Part shown: positions 18,848 to 27,764 of the stretch, in pieces
Numbering within the stretch: position 1 is the first letter of the stretch
Layout: every line of letters starts with the position of its first letter
DNA from: Pseudomonas sp. CC6-YY-74
GTDB lineage: Bacteria; Pseudomonadota; Gammaproteobacteria; Pseudomonadales; Pseudomonadaceae
NCBI RefSeq assembly: GCF_002025205.1
Contig: NZ_CP019947.1
Span: forward strand, 2,580,001-2,644,000
DNA length: 64,000 bases
Direction of reading: 5' to 3'
Translations under genes and position numbers: made by a program
Notes under the pieces: model-generated
Database searches by the model: none
Seen by the model: only the letters and a program-made list of their open reading frames with translations
Told to the model about the DNA's origin: nothing

Positions 18848-20782
18848 TCAAACCCAGCGACCCGGCTCGCCAAACAAGCGGCCCTGCACGCCCTCGATCC
18901 CCAGGTCACGCAATGCCTGCCACTCACCGTCGGTTTCGACCCGCTCGGCAATCAGTGGCAGATCGATGCTGTGGGCTGCGCGCTGCATGGCCTCGATGAA
19001 CAGGCGCTTGTCGTTCTCGGCGTCGATGGCGCGGATATAGCTGCCATCCACCTTGAGGTAGCTGAGACCGAGTTTGGCCAGGTTGCCGATCATGCTGAAG
19101 CGTCCGCCGAAGTGCTGCAGCCCCAGGCTGAAGCCGAGGCTACGTAGACGCACGGTCAGCGCCTCCAGAGCCGCGGCATCGGGCAACTGATCTTCGTCCA
19201 GTTCCAGGGTCAGGCGTGCGCCCAGATGCGCATGTTGGCGCAGCCGCTCATAGAGTTGCTGCAGTGCCTGCGGATCACGAATGGTGCTACCGGAGAGGCT
19301 CAACGCAACACAACTGCTATGGGTCTGCAGCTGCGCCAATACCCAGTCGAGCATGGCCAGGTCGAGACGGGTGGCCCAGCCGAAACGCTCCAGCCAGGGC
19401 AGAAAGCGCCCCGCCGGTACCGGGTTGTTCTGCTCATCGAGCAAGCGCGCCAGCACCTTGAGGTGCAACACCTGCGCCGGATCAGCCGCACTCACCACCG
19501 GCTGCACATAAAGTTGGAAACGCCCCTGATTGAGCGCCTGATCCAACAAGCTATGCCAGCTCTGCCGTTCATCGGCGGCAGGCCGCTGTGCGTCGTGCTC
19601 ACTGCAGGCCCAGTTCTGCAGGCTCTGACTGCTGGCCTGGGCCAGCGCCGCATCCAGCGCGGCATAAATAGCCGCGAGCTGATCGCCCGGCGCGAAAGCC
19701 GTCATACCGATATGCGCGACCGGCAAACAATCGCTGGCGCCGGTCTGCTGCAGGCTGGCAAGGGCGCCGTCCAGGCTCTCTGCCAACTGCTCCGCTTCAC
19801 TGCGATCGAGGCCGGCAGCCAACACGGCAAATTCGCCGCCACGGTTGCGCGCCAACAAGTAGTGGCCTTGGCTGATTTGCTGCAACTGCACGGCGATAGC
19901 CTTGAGCAACTGGTCGGTACGCTGGCCGCCCAGACGCTGGTTGAGTCCGGTCAGATCATTGACCCGCAGCAGCAGCATGAAGCCGCTACCCGCGTGCTCA
20001 TCGACACCCACGCGCGCCTGCAACTGCAGATCGAAGTAACGCCGATTGGCCAGCCCGGTGAGGCTGTCCTGATAGGCCTCGGCACGCAATCTCTCACTGC
20101 GCGCAGCTTCCTCGGCGAATAGCGCCTTGAGCTTCTCGACCATCTGGTTCATGGCATTGACCACCCGACGGAACTCGGGAGTCTTGGGCAACTCTTGCAG
20201 GCTGAGAAACTCACGCCGGGCGATGGCATTGGACTGCTCGACCATGTAGTCCAGCGGCCGCAACTGGCGCTTGAGCAGCAGTACACCCAAACCGATGCAG
20301 ACCACGCCACTGACTGCCAACCAGAGCAGCACACCGAGAGCGCTTTGCCACAGTTTGCCAACAGCGAACAGCGGATGGCTGGTGACCTCGACCCGCGCGG
20401 CCTGGCGCCAGCCGTCGCTGACGATGGCATCGCCACTGGCCGGCGCCAAGTCGACCAGATCGGCGAACCACTGCGGCGCCTCGGCGGTGACCGGCACACC
20501 CGTGCGCTCGACCATCACCTGCCCACTCTCCGAGTCGAGCACCCTGATGCTCTCGAAGTAACCGCTGTCGAAAATTGAGCTGACCATCAGCTCGATCATC
20601 GCCATATCGTTGATATGCGGGCTCAACGACAGACCCAAAGCGGTCGCCGCATCCTGGGCATGCGCCCGTAATTGGTTGGCCTGCTGCTCGCGCGAACTCT
20701 CCACGCTAACCAGAAAGCTACCGGTGAAGTTCACCAGCATCAGCACGCAGATGGCAATAAACAACTGCTTGAACAGTGACAT
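18848..20782 (-). CDS. lapD: LapD-like inner-membrane c-di-GMP receptor (degenerate GGDEF-EAL)
   Basis: 644 residues. Two membrane segments (about 5-25 and 148-170) flank a periplasmic LapD/MoxY-type domain that includes SDGWRQAARVEVTSHP, the region that grips LapG. A HAMP segment follows, then a GGDEF domain degenerated to RGGEF and an EAL domain degenerated to KVLARL, so the protein should bind c-di-GMP without making or breaking it. By analogy with P. fluorescens LapD, the c-di-GMP-bound form sequesters LapG in the periplasm and keeps the adhesin on the surface. The start is ATG 20782 with AAGGAG upstream, rather than the TTG one codon earlier. It lies 22 nt after lapG. Confidence 0.92.
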   Translation of the reverse strand: MSLFKQLFIAICVLMLVNFTGSFLVSVESSREQQANQLRAHAQDAATALGLSLSPHINDMAMIELMVSSIFDSGYFESIRVLDSESGQVMVERTGVPVTAEAPQWFADLVDLAPASGDAIVSDGWRQAARVEVTSHPLFAVGKLWQSALGVLLWLAVSGVVCIGLGVLLLKRQLRPLDYMVEQSNAIARREFLSLQELPKTPEFRRVVNAMNQMVEKLKALFAEEAARSERLRAEAYQDSLTGLANRRYFDLQLQARVGVDEHAGSGFMLLLRVNDLTGLNQRLGGQRTDQLLKAIAVQLQQISQGHYLLARNRGGEFAVLAAGLDRSEAEQLAESLDGALASLQQTGASDCLPVAHIGMTAFAPGDQLAAIYAALDAALAQASSQSLQNWACSEHDAQRPAADERQSWHSLLDQALNQGRFQLYVQPVVSAADPAQVLHLKVLARLLDEQNNPVPAGRFLPWLERFGWATRLDLAMLDWVLAQLQTHSSCVALSLSGSTIRDPQALQQLYERLRQHAHLGARLTLELDEDQLPDAAALEALTVRLRSLGFSLGLQHFGGRFSMIGNLAKLGLSYLKVDGSYIRAIDAENDKRLFIEAMQRAAHSIDLPLIAERVETDGEWQALRDLGIEGVQGRLFGEPGRWV

Positions 20783-20804
20783 CAACCACTCCTTCGGGTC
20801 GCTC

Positions 20805-21560
20805 TCAAGGGAAGCCTTCGGCCCGCATTTTTTTCAATAGATCCTGCCAGCGCGAAAGGCGCTTGCTGTCTCCTACTTGCTTGCCGCCGCCAGCGCCGGG
20901 CAGCCACAGCCCCTCGGCGTTGAAGGCATAGACAGGCACCAGGTCGCGGCGCTGACTGGCCGGTTCGATAGCATCGATCAGGTTATCCAGCACCAGCGGC
21001 ATGGCCAGAGGATGTTCGTAATAGGTGAGCACCATGTGCGCCTGATTCAAACGCACCGCCTTGACGTAGGTGATGCGCAGCTTCTCACTCGGCACACCTA
21101 GCTGGCGCAGGCTGAAGTACTTGGCGAGGGCATAATCCTCGCAGTCGGCGGCCCCCTGAAACAGCGCCTCGACTGGAGTGGCCCAGTAATCATTGACCTT
21201 CCATATCTGGATATCATCGCGAAAGCGCAGGCGCAGGTTGAAGAAGCGGTTCACCGCTTGCAGCTGTGCCATTTCGCCGACGTCTGCCTGCTCCTGCAGC
21301 AGTCGCTGCCAATCATCGATGCGGCCACGGCCCTGTCCAAGCGGCCCATACAATTGCTCGGCACGCTTGCTGATCAGGTTGAAATCCCAGTCGGCCTGTA
21401 ACGCACCGGAAATTAGCAACACGGCCAGCAGCCAGGCCGCCACCCATGGCCAGCGACGATACGCGCGCACAACTTCGATACGACCGGTCTGCAAACTGAG
21501 GATTCCACACGTCAGGCCTGCGCCATGTTGCGGGCGACGCAGGCAAAACACAATTGCCAA
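20805..21560 (-). CDS. lapG: LapG-like periplasmic transglutaminase-type cysteine protease
   Basis: Up to 251 residues. A bacterial transglutaminase-like cysteine protease that cuts the adhesin at TAAG to release cells from surfaces. The catalytic triad is visible as Cys140 in GAADCEDYALAKY, His175 in NQAHMVLTYY and Asp192 in LVLDNLIDAI (numbered from 21560). A membrane/signal segment, WVAAWLLAVLLISGALQA, precedes the mature part. The start is uncertain. 21560 is a TTG giving a length close to known LapG proteins; GTG at 21551 or GTG at 21470 are alternatives, none with a strong ribosome site. It is first in the lapG-lapD operon, as in other Pseudomonas. Confidence 0.9.
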   Translation of the reverse strand: MAIVFCLRRPQHGAGLTCGILSLQTGRIEVVRAYRRWPWVAAWLLAVLLISGALQADWDFNLISKRAEQLYGPLGQGRGRIDDWQRLLQEQADVGEMAQLQAVNRFFNLRLRFRDDIQIWKVNDYWATPVEALFQGAADCEDYALAKYFSLRQLGVPSEKLRITYVKAVRLNQAHMVLTYYEHPLAMPLVLDNLIDAIEPASQRRDLVPVYAFNAEGLWLPGAGGGKQVGDSKRLSRWQDLLKKMRAEGFP

Positions 21561-21827
21561 CTGCCATCATGGTGGGAAACGCATAGGAGAGGTGTTCTGG
21601 AGCCGTCGCCGACGCAGCTGATGCACGCAACGTAACGGTCAGTTAAGGATGTGGCGAGACAGACAGAGAGCCAGGGCTGGCGCCGCCATGGCTATCGAAA
21701 GAAAGGCTGGATGGACGAAATCAGTTCTGCGGGCGCAGCTAAGGCAAGCTCAACCAGCATGCCGCGCCCAGAACCTGCCCGACGCACGCCCAGCATGACT
21801 GCTGGCGTGCGCCGCAACGGGTCTCAG
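21561..21827. other. Spacer with a stem-loop, no gene seen
   Basis: 267 bp without a convincing coding region. Near 21783-21811 the complementary segments CGCACGCC and TGCTGGCGTGCG form a GC-rich hairpin just beyond the stop of the minus-strand lipoprotein gene. It may act as its terminator, although no T-run follows. Confidence 0.4.
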
Positions 21828-22328
21828 CTAGTTGCGGTGACCTTCCCTCTCGCGCCGATTCTCGCTGCGCGAGCCGTGATCACGCTGTTTCCGGTTCGAC
21901 GAACGTTGTTGCCGATCATGCTGATCCAGCCGCTTGCCGTTCCAACCCTGGCGCTGTTGCGCCGCGCGGTAGTCTTGGCCGCGCTGATCGTGACGGCCCG
22001 CATGACGCTGGTCGCGGCGCCCGTCATGGCGTCCGTCATGGCGCCGTTCGGCGCGACGGTCGTTGTTGAAATGACGTTGCTGCGGTGCCGGTAGATAGCG
22101 GCGCTGGTCATGCCGGGGGGCGTCATAACGACGCTGGACGTGGCGACGGTCTTCGTACCCGTAATGCCGCGGCGCGACATATACCGGGTAACGCTGCACC
22201 CGATAATCGCCACCCGAATAATAGGGGCGGTCATATCCTGAGGAGCGATGGTCATAACCGTCGCCGTAGACCGCGCAACCGGTTAAAAACAGCCCCAACA
22301 GCGCAATAAGCATGAATTTATAGGGCAT
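21828..22328 (-). CDS. Arg/His/Tyr-rich small lipoprotein, 166 aa
   Basis: The N-terminus MPYKFMLIALLGLFLTGCAV is a lipoprotein signal with lipobox LTGC. The mature part is extremely rich in Arg, His, Asp, Gln and Tyr (for example ERRHDGRHDGRRDQRHAGRH), low-complexity and probably disordered. The start is ATG 22328 with GGAGG 6-7 nt upstream; an earlier in-frame start at 22403 would bury the signal. Proteins of this composition are common in Pseudomonas and have no known role. Metal binding by the His-rich tract is only a guess. The neighbouring gene upstream encodes another tiny lipoprotein. Confidence 0.75.
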   Translation of the reverse strand: MPYKFMLIALLGLFLTGCAVYGDGYDHRSSGYDRPYYSGGDYRVQRYPVYVAPRHYGYEDRRHVQRRYDAPRHDQRRYLPAPQQRHFNNDRRAERRHDGRHDGRRDQRHAGRHDQRGQDYRAAQQRQGWNGKRLDQHDRQQRSSNRKQRDHGSRSENRREREGHRN

Positions 22329-22427
22329 GGAGACCTCCATGAGCACAAGAAGAAGAAAGCCAGCGACTGCTGGCCTTCGGGGTACTCTCATGAAGTTGGA
22401 CAACGATTTTGCGAGGAAAGTGCCAGA

Positions 22428-22583
22428 TTAGCAGCGGCCCTTCTTGGCCTGACCAGGAGGGCAATGTGACGAACCGCCGCCGCCATCGCCAATATCGACG
22501 CCTATACCCGGCAGCCGCAGGCTACAGGCAGGCAAAGTGACCATCAACATACCAGCCAGTACTAATCCCATTAGTGCTTTCAT
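22428..22583 (-). CDS. 51-aa small lipoprotein ending in HCPPGQAKKGRC
   Basis: This short open frame starts at ATG 22583 and stops at 22428. MKALMGLVLAGMLMVTLPAC is a lipoprotein signal with lipobox LPAC at residues 17-20. A Gly-rich stretch follows (DIGDGGGGSS), then the tail HCPPGQAKKGRC with two Cys that could pair. I recall tails of the type CPPGQAKKG..C in other small pseudomonad lipoproteins of unknown function. The ribosome site AGGA is weak and 12 nt away. The gene lies 99 bp upstream of the Arg/His-rich lipoprotein on the same strand. Confidence 0.65.
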   Translation of the reverse strand: MKALMGLVLAGMLMVTLPACSLRLPGIGVDIGDGGGGSSHCPPGQAKKGRC

Positions 22584-23035
22584 AAGTCATTACCATCCTA
22601 GGTTGCCACGGCAGGCAAAGTTGGCTGCCGCTACTGCTTAAACACGCCCGGGGACCAGAACAACCCACTCTACTGGTGCAACTGTTTGCCGTTGATTTTC
22701 AGCAAGTAGCCAACGGCTTCACTGTGGGCTCGATCGACTCCATCCTATAGGACAATGCTCAGGGAGCCATAATTCATCATTGACGCTCGCCAGGGCGTTT
22801 TAAACTGGACAGAGCAGACACGTTAGCGCCCACAAGGGAGCGCAGCGCGTTCATAGCGCACCACGCTGGCGCGACAAATAGCGCAAGCAAAGCATTGAGC
22901 CCGGCGTTAGCGCATTGCGAGCATCTGGCACGATGTTCGCCGTACTCAAGCTGCGCAGGAATAGCCCGTGTTGGCGGGATCGCAGCACCACAATGTGCAA
23001 TAGCCGACTAGGATTCCGGCTCGCTTAGCGAGTAA
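22584..23035. other. 450-bp stretch without a recognisable gene
   Basis: No open frame on either strand gives a plausible protein. The stretch contains short GC-rich palindromes, such as GCGCAGCGCG near 22838. It ends in a gene fragment at 23036, which suggests a decayed region. Confidence 0.4.
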
Positions 23036-23116
23036 CTGGTCCGAGAGCTGGCGACCTTCTTCACCGGCATCCCGGCGCCACTGGATCTGGGCAAGGTGCA
23101 GCTGGCAGACGGCTAA
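23036..23116 (+). pseudogene. Remnant resembling allophanate hydrolase
   Basis: About 26 codons are readable in one frame, ending in TAA at 23116: RELATFFTGIPAPLDLGKVQ then LADG. From memory this resembles the linker of AtzF-type allophanate hydrolases, which carry an IPAPLGLG..L.DG motif. Nothing upstream continues the frame, so it would be a leftover of a deleted gene. Its end overlaps the stop of the convergent methyltransferase gene by a few bases. Confidence 0.4.
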
Positions 23117-23772
23117 GCCAGTAGTCGCTGATATTGGAGAATACGCCCCTTGAAAGGCGCCTCCGGGTCATCCAGCAGGTTCACCGTGTCGGCCATCTGC
23201 TGATAGCCATGCCCCAGCATCAACCGACTGAAGCGCGCGCCATTGCCACGACCGGGATCGACGATCACCACCCGGCAGCAGCGCGCGCCGTGACGGGCGA
23301 TAAAGTCGGCGAGCTGGGCTGGGTGCACGGGTTCATAAAGCAGGTCGCTGCCGATGATCAGGTCGAACAGACCCAGGCCCAGGTAATGCTCGGCCCAGTC
23401 GCAGTTGTGATAGGTGACCGGCGGCAACTCATTGAGCACGGAGTTACGCAGGAGAAACTCGCCGGCCAGCGGATGGTAGTCGCTGGCGGTGATATCCGCG
23501 CCCAGGCGTTGCAGCACCAAGCTGGTCAGCCCCAGGCCGCAGCCCAATTCGAGGATGCGCAGGCCCTGCACGGCCATACCACTCAAGGTCTGCGCCAACA
23601 CTTGACCGGCCGGCCAAATCTGGCCGAACAACGGCCAGGTCGCCGACGAGATCCCCGCCTGCTCGGCCAGGCCGTCAGGGTCGGCGAACTGCTGTTTATC
23701 GCGCAGGGAACACAGGTGAAAATCCTCAGCACCGATGCTGAGGGTGGAGTATTTGATACGGTAACCAGGCAT
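23113..23772 (-). CDS. Class I SAM-dependent methyltransferase (Methyltransf_16 / lysine-methyltransferase-like)
   Basis: 219 residues. A Rossmann-type methyltransferase with motif I LRILELGCGLGLTSL, an acidic loop SDYHPLAGEFLLRNS, motif NCDWAEHY and a motif IV-like FDLIIGSDLLYEP. The SDLLYE signature and the N-terminal WPLFGQIWPAGQVLA place it with the METTL21/EEF2KMT-like protein-lysine methyltransferases found in bacteria, so the substrate may be a protein. The target is unknown. It stands alone on the minus strand, divergent from a diguanylate cyclase. Confidence 0.8.
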   Translation of the reverse strand: MPGYRIKYSTLSIGAEDFHLCSLRDKQQFADPDGLAEQAGISSATWPLFGQIWPAGQVLAQTLSGMAVQGLRILELGCGLGLTSLVLQRLGADITASDYHPLAGEFLLRNSVLNELPPVTYHNCDWAEHYLGLGLFDLIIGSDLLYEPVHPAQLADFIARHGARCCRVVIVDPGRGNGARFSRLMLGHGYQQMADTVNLLDDPEAPFKGRILQYQRLLA

Positions 23773-24014
23773 GGGCGGCTCGGGTGCTGAAAAGAACGAC
23801 GCACGGATGTGTTGAAGTCAGAACAGATCAGCAAGACGCAGCGCGATTGCACACTGCAAGTCACCAAGCGCGCACGGTAGTCCTTTACTCGCCATGCCGG
23901 CAAGCCCGGATGATCGGCGGGGCATGCTCACATGCCGCCAAAGCAGCGCCAGTCGATGACGCCACGCCAATTGCACGCTAGCATGGCGCCATTATTTCGT
24001 GAGCAGAACCTTGC

Positions 24015-25487
24015 ATGCCGTCCATGCCCTCGACAATCAGTCAACGTCCCCTGGTCCTACTGCTACTGGTATTGCTCGGCTGCGGCTTCCTCGCCACCTC
24101 CCTGGTCAGCTACTACGCCGCGCTCGACTCGATCCGCGACAACATCGTCAACACCGAACTGCCGCTGACCTCGGACAACGTCTACTCCGAGATCCAGAAG
24201 GACCTGATCACGCCGGTGCTGATCTCCTCGATGATGGCCCGCGACACCTTCGTCCGCGACTGGGTGATGAGCGGCGAGCAGGACGTCGCCCAGATGACCC
24301 GCTACCTGCGCGAGGTGCAGGAGCATTACGGCGCCGTCACCAGCTTCTTCGTCTCCGACAAGACCCGCACCTACTACCAGGCCAAGGGCGTACTCAAGCG
24401 CGTCGAACCGCAGAAGCCGCGTGACAGTTGGTACTTCCGTGTGCGCGACATGCAGGAGCCCTACGAAATCAATGTCGATGTCGACATGGCCAACCAGGAT
24501 CGCCTGACCGTCTTCATCAACTACAAGGTGTTCGACTACGACCAGCGCTTTATCGGCGCCACCGGCGTCGGCCTGACCGTGGATGCGGTGATCAAGCTGA
24601 TCGATGATTACCAGGCGCGCTACGAGCGCAGCGTGTACTTCGTCGACACCGACGGCCGCATCGTGCTCACCGGCGCTACAGGTGGGCCAATGGGCGCAAC
24701 GGTCGGCCAAGCGCTCAGTGACGTGGCGGGACTGGAAGAACTCCAGGCAAAACTGCCACAGCCGCAAACCGGCAACTTCGAGTATCAGGAACACGGCCGC
24801 GGCCACTTCCTCAACGTGCGCTTCATTCCCGAGCTGGACTGGTACCTGTTCGTCGACAAGCGCGAAACCGGTGCGCTGGCCGGCATTCGCCAATCGCTGT
24901 ACCTCAACCTGCTGATCTGCCTGGTGGTCACCGTCATCGTCCTGACCCTGGTCAACATTGCCCTGCGCCGCTATCAGGCACGCATCGCCGCCCTGGCCAC
25001 CACCGACCAACTCACCCAGTTGCTCAATCGCCGCGGCTTCGACCTGCTGGCCAACCAGGCGATCCAGGAGGCGCGGCGCAACCCCAACTCTCTCTGCGCC
25101 CTGTTGCTCGACCTCGATAACTTCAAGGATCTCAACGACAGCCACGGCCATCTGGCCGGTGACGAAGTGCTGCGCGGATTCGCCAACAAGTTGCGCGACA
25201 ACCTGCGCCAGTCCGACATCATCTGCCGCTGGGGCGGTGAAGAATTCATCCTCCTGCTCAAGGACACCTCGCTCGAGCAGGCGCGCCTGCTGGCCGAGAA
25301 AATCCGCCAGCAGACCGAGCAAAGCAGCTTTAGCTACAAAGGTGCCAGCCTGCACATCACCACCAGTATTGGCCTGGCCGAACTGCATGCGGATGACTCA
25401 TTGAGCGAACTGCTCGCCCGTGCCGACCGCGCCTTGTACCGCGCCAAACAATCCGGGCGTAACCGCACCTGCGAAGCCAGCACATGA
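24015..25487 (+). CDS. Membrane diguanylate cyclase with periplasmic dCache sensor
   Basis: 490 residues. An N-terminal membrane segment (about 12-32), a periplasmic double-Cache-type sensor (about 35-290, with DSWYFRVRD and VFINYKVFDYDQRFIG), a second membrane segment (about 295-318) and a GGDEF domain. The active site is GGEEF at 407-411, and RQSD at 398-401, exactly five residues ahead, is a product-inhibition I-site. It should make c-di-GMP from two GTP and be feedback-inhibited. A c-di-GMP source in the same window as lapD is functionally relevant, although a direct link is not shown. Its stop overlaps the next gene (ATGA). Confidence 0.9.
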   Translation: MPSMPSTISQRPLVLLLLVLLGCGFLATSLVSYYAALDSIRDNIVNTELPLTSDNVYSEIQKDLITPVLISSMMARDTFVRDWVMSGEQDVAQMTRYLREVQEHYGAVTSFFVSDKTRTYYQAKGVLKRVEPQKPRDSWYFRVRDMQEPYEINVDVDMANQDRLTVFINYKVFDYDQRFIGATGVGLTVDAVIKLIDDYQARYERSVYFVDTDGRIVLTGATGGPMGATVGQALSDVAGLEELQAKLPQPQTGNFEYQEHGRGHFLNVRFIPELDWYLFVDKRETGALAGIRQSLYLNLLICLVVTVIVLTLVNIALRRYQARIAALATTDQLTQLLNRRGFDLLANQAIQEARRNPNSLCALLLDLDNFKDLNDSHGHLAGDEVLRGFANKLRDNLRQSDIICRWGGEEFILLLKDTSLEQARLLAEKIRQQTEQSSFSYKGASLHITTSIGLAELHADDSLSELLARADRALYRAKQSGRNRTCEAST

Positions 25488-25696
25488 ATACCACCCACTG
25501 TCCGCGCTGTGGCCAGCGCAACCAGTGCGCCCAAGCCGAGTCCGCCACGCCCGTGAGCGACTGCTGGTGTTTCAGCGCAGGTATCGACCCCGCGGCGCTC
25601 GACAGCCTGCCGCCCGAGCAGCGCAACCGCGCCTGCCTGTGCCCCCGCTGCGCCCAGGGGTTGCTGCCGAGTACAACGCCGCCAGCCGCCGACTAG
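25484..25696 (+). CDS. Cysteine-rich CWC family protein, 70 aa
   Basis: The Cys-pair pattern CPRCGQRNQC ... DCWCF ... CLCPRCAQG is that of the cysteine-rich CWC family, probably a small zinc-binding protein of unknown function. Its ATG overlaps the TGA of the diguanylate cyclase by 4 nt, and rsuA begins 2 nt after its stop. The three are therefore co-transcribed. Confidence 0.85.
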   Translation: MNTTHCPRCGQRNQCAQAESATPVSDCWCFSAGIDPAALDSLPPEQRNRACLCPRCAQGLLPSTTPPAAD

Positions 25697-25698
25697 CC

Positions 25699-26400
25699 AT
25701 GCGCCTCGACCGCTTTCTCAGCAACCTGCCGAGTTTCAACCGCCAGGACGTGCGCCACCTGCTCGCCAGTGGCCGCGTGCGCGTGGATGGCCAGGTCAGG
25801 CGCGACAGCCGCGACGAAGTGCGCGTCTTCAGTCGCGTCGAACTGGATGATCAGGTGCTGCAGGCCGGCAAAGCGGCACGCTACTTCATGCTGCACAAAC
25901 CGCTTGGCGTGGTCAGCGCCACCGAACATCCGGAGCACCGCACCGTGCTCGATCTGCTCGATGAGCCGGACAAGCATGAGCTGCACCTGGCCGGGCGCCT
26001 CGACCTCAACACCAGTGGCCTGCTGCTGCTCACCAACGACGGCCAATGGTCGCGCCGGGTAACCACGCCGACAGGCAAACAACCCAAGGTCTATCTGGTC
26101 GATACCGAAGACCCGATCGACCCGGCCTGCATCGAGGTCTTCGCCCGCGGCCTGTACTTTCGCTTCGAGGATCTGCTCACCCAGCCCGCCGAATTGCAGA
26201 TCCTCGCTCCGCGCCAGGCACGCCTGACCCTCTACGAAGGTCGCTACCATCAGGTCAAGCGCATGTTCGGCCACTTCCAGAACAAGGTCGTCGCTTTGCA
26301 CCGTCTCAGCATGGGCACGCTCCAGCTTGATGAACGACTCTGCCCCAGTCAGTACCGCGCCCTGACGGCCGAAGAAATCGCCAGTTTCAGCAGCAACTGA
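25699..26400 (+). CDS. rsuA: 16S rRNA pseudouridine(516) synthase
   Basis: 233 residues. An N-terminal S4 RNA-binding domain (MRLDRFLSNLPSFNRQDVRH, about 1-60) is followed by the pseudouridine synthase fold with the catalytic Asp in GRLDLNTSGLLLLTNDG. RsuA-type end motifs are EGRYHQVKRMFGHFQNKVV and LHRLSMGTLQL. It isomerises U516 of 16S rRNA. Length and motifs fit RsuA better than the longer RluB/E/F. The ATG at 25699 lies immediately after the CWC gene. A much longer frame upstream in the same phase is only chance overlap with the preceding genes. Confidence 0.9.
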   Translation: MRLDRFLSNLPSFNRQDVRHLLASGRVRVDGQVRRDSRDEVRVFSRVELDDQVLQAGKAARYFMLHKPLGVVSATEHPEHRTVLDLLDEPDKHELHLAGRLDLNTSGLLLLTNDGQWSRRVTTPTGKQPKVYLVDTEDPIDPACIEVFARGLYFRFEDLLTQPAELQILAPRQARLTLYEGRYHQVKRMFGHFQNKVVALHRLSMGTLQLDERLCPSQYRALTAEEIASFSSN

Positions 26401-26802
26401 CGCCAATTTCTCCATTAGTCACACCCTTAGCAAGCTAACCGATAAACGGTAGTGCGCTACCCAAATAAACCCTTGCCAGCATCAGGGGCCACTGCTTAAA
26501 TCCACCCATAAGGTCTTGATGTGACCACACAGTCACACAAAGCCATCTAAGCGATCTTTTGGTTACTTGCGCTCTGCGCGAAAGGGTTCCTGCCTGGTAA
26601 CACGACATCTCTCCAGCCCTGTGCTAAGGCTGGTGCGGATGCTCTATTTCAGCCCTGACCGATTGAAAAATAATTCTTATAAAAAATCCTCCAGCCTGAC
26701 ATTCGCTTGTCATGTCCAGGCGCTTTGCTATCTGTCCTACTTGCCCGGTAATCGGCCCTGCCCCGCCGCTTGCCACGTACTACTTGCGCCTGGAGAAACA
26801 AC
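26401..26802. other. Upstream region of phaG
   Basis: 402 bp with no gene. It contains a short dyad GTGACCACACAGTCAC near 26522 and an AT-rich stretch at 26666-26690 (AAAAATAATTCTTATAAAAA) likely to be near the promoter. No regulator site can be named with confidence. GGAG about 8 nt before 26803 is the phaG ribosome site. Confidence 0.4.
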
Positions 26803-27687
26803 ATGCAGCCAACCATCGCTGTCGTCGACATACACGGAACTTACAAGGTTCACACCGAGTTTTACTCCAGCCCCAGCGCCCGTAAGACCATCATCCTGGT
26901 CAACGGCTCGCTGTCGACCACTGCCGCATTCGCGCAGACGGTCAAATACCTCAACACCCAATTCAATGTGGTGCTCTACGATCAGCCTTACTCCGGGAAA
27001 TCGAAACCGCACAACAGCCACAACCAGTCGCTGACCAAGGAAGATGAAGCGCGCATCCTGCTGGAGTTAATCGAGCACTTCAAAGCCGACTACCTGCAGT
27101 CGTTCTCCTGGGGTGGCGTCGCCGCCATGCTGGCCCTAGCGCAGCGTCCGCCGCGCATCGAAAAAGCAGTGATCGCTTCGTTCTCGCCGCTGATCAATGC
27201 GCCGATGCTCGACTACCTGCAAAAAGGCATGACCACTCTGCAGGCCGTGGATGGCGTAGGTCTTGGCCACCTGGTCAACAACACCATCGGCAAGCACCTG
27301 CCGTCGCTGTTCAAGCGCTTCAACCATCGCCACATCAGCAGCCTGGACGATCACGAATACCGCCAGATGCACGCCCATATCGACCAGGTCGTGCACTTGG
27401 AAACCCACTGCGAGATGGAATGCCTGGCGGGCATCGAGATTCCCGTGCTGTTCGTCAATGGCGAGCACGACGAATACACCTCCGCCGAAGACGTGCGCGT
27501 ATTCGCCGAGCACCTCAATGATTGCAAATTCGCCATCATCGACAATGCCGGGCACTTCCTCGACATGGAACACAAGGCCGCGTGGCAGCAAAGCAGCGAC
27601 GTACTGCTGGGCTTCCTGCAAAGCCAACCGCTGCGCCAAACCGGCTACCGTGCGCCAGTAGACATGCAGCATGCGCTGGCCGTATGA
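26803..27687 (+). CDS. phaG: (R)-3-hydroxyacyl-ACP:CoA transacylase-type protein (PhaG/RhlA family)
   Basis: 294 residues of alpha/beta-hydrolase fold, closely matching what I recall of P. putida PhaG along its length: IILVNGSLSTTAAFAQTV, NVVLYDQPYSGKSKPHN, FVNGEHDEYTSAEDV and AGHFLDMEHKAAW. The nucleophile is the Ser in SFSWGG; Asp and His are in GEHDEYT and AGHF. It links fatty-acid synthesis to medium-chain polyhydroxyalkanoate by releasing or transferring 3-hydroxydecanoyl groups. The related RhlA makes the lipid part of rhamnolipid and is the main alternative. ATG 26803 has GGAG upstream; the in-frame extension to 26770 lacks this. Confidence 0.88.
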   Translation: MQPTIAVVDIHGTYKVHTEFYSSPSARKTIILVNGSLSTTAAFAQTVKYLNTQFNVVLYDQPYSGKSKPHNSHNQSLTKEDEARILLELIEHFKADYLQSFSWGGVAAMLALAQRPPRIEKAVIASFSPLINAPMLDYLQKGMTTLQAVDGVGLGHLVNNTIGKHLPSLFKRFNHRHISSLDDHEYRQMHAHIDQVVHLETHCEMECLAGIEIPVLFVNGEHDEYTSAEDVRVFAEHLNDCKFAIIDNAGHFLDMEHKAAWQQSSDVLLGFLQSQPLRQTGYRAPVDMQHALAV

Positions 27688-27764
27688 GCCACACCCAGGC
27701 CCATCCGCATCGAGCCGCAGTAAAAAGCACTCGATGCGGACTTCATTTCGGCCGCGACTTCCGG

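Noticed and set aside
24063..25388. 441-codon minus-strand frame
   Set aside because: It is the GC-driven antisense reading of the diguanylate cyclase gene, which has complete domain motifs.
25420..25698. N-terminal extension of rsuA
   Set aside because: The extra 93 codons overlap the CWC gene and the end of the cyclase gene in another frame. The S4 domain starts at the ATG at 25699.
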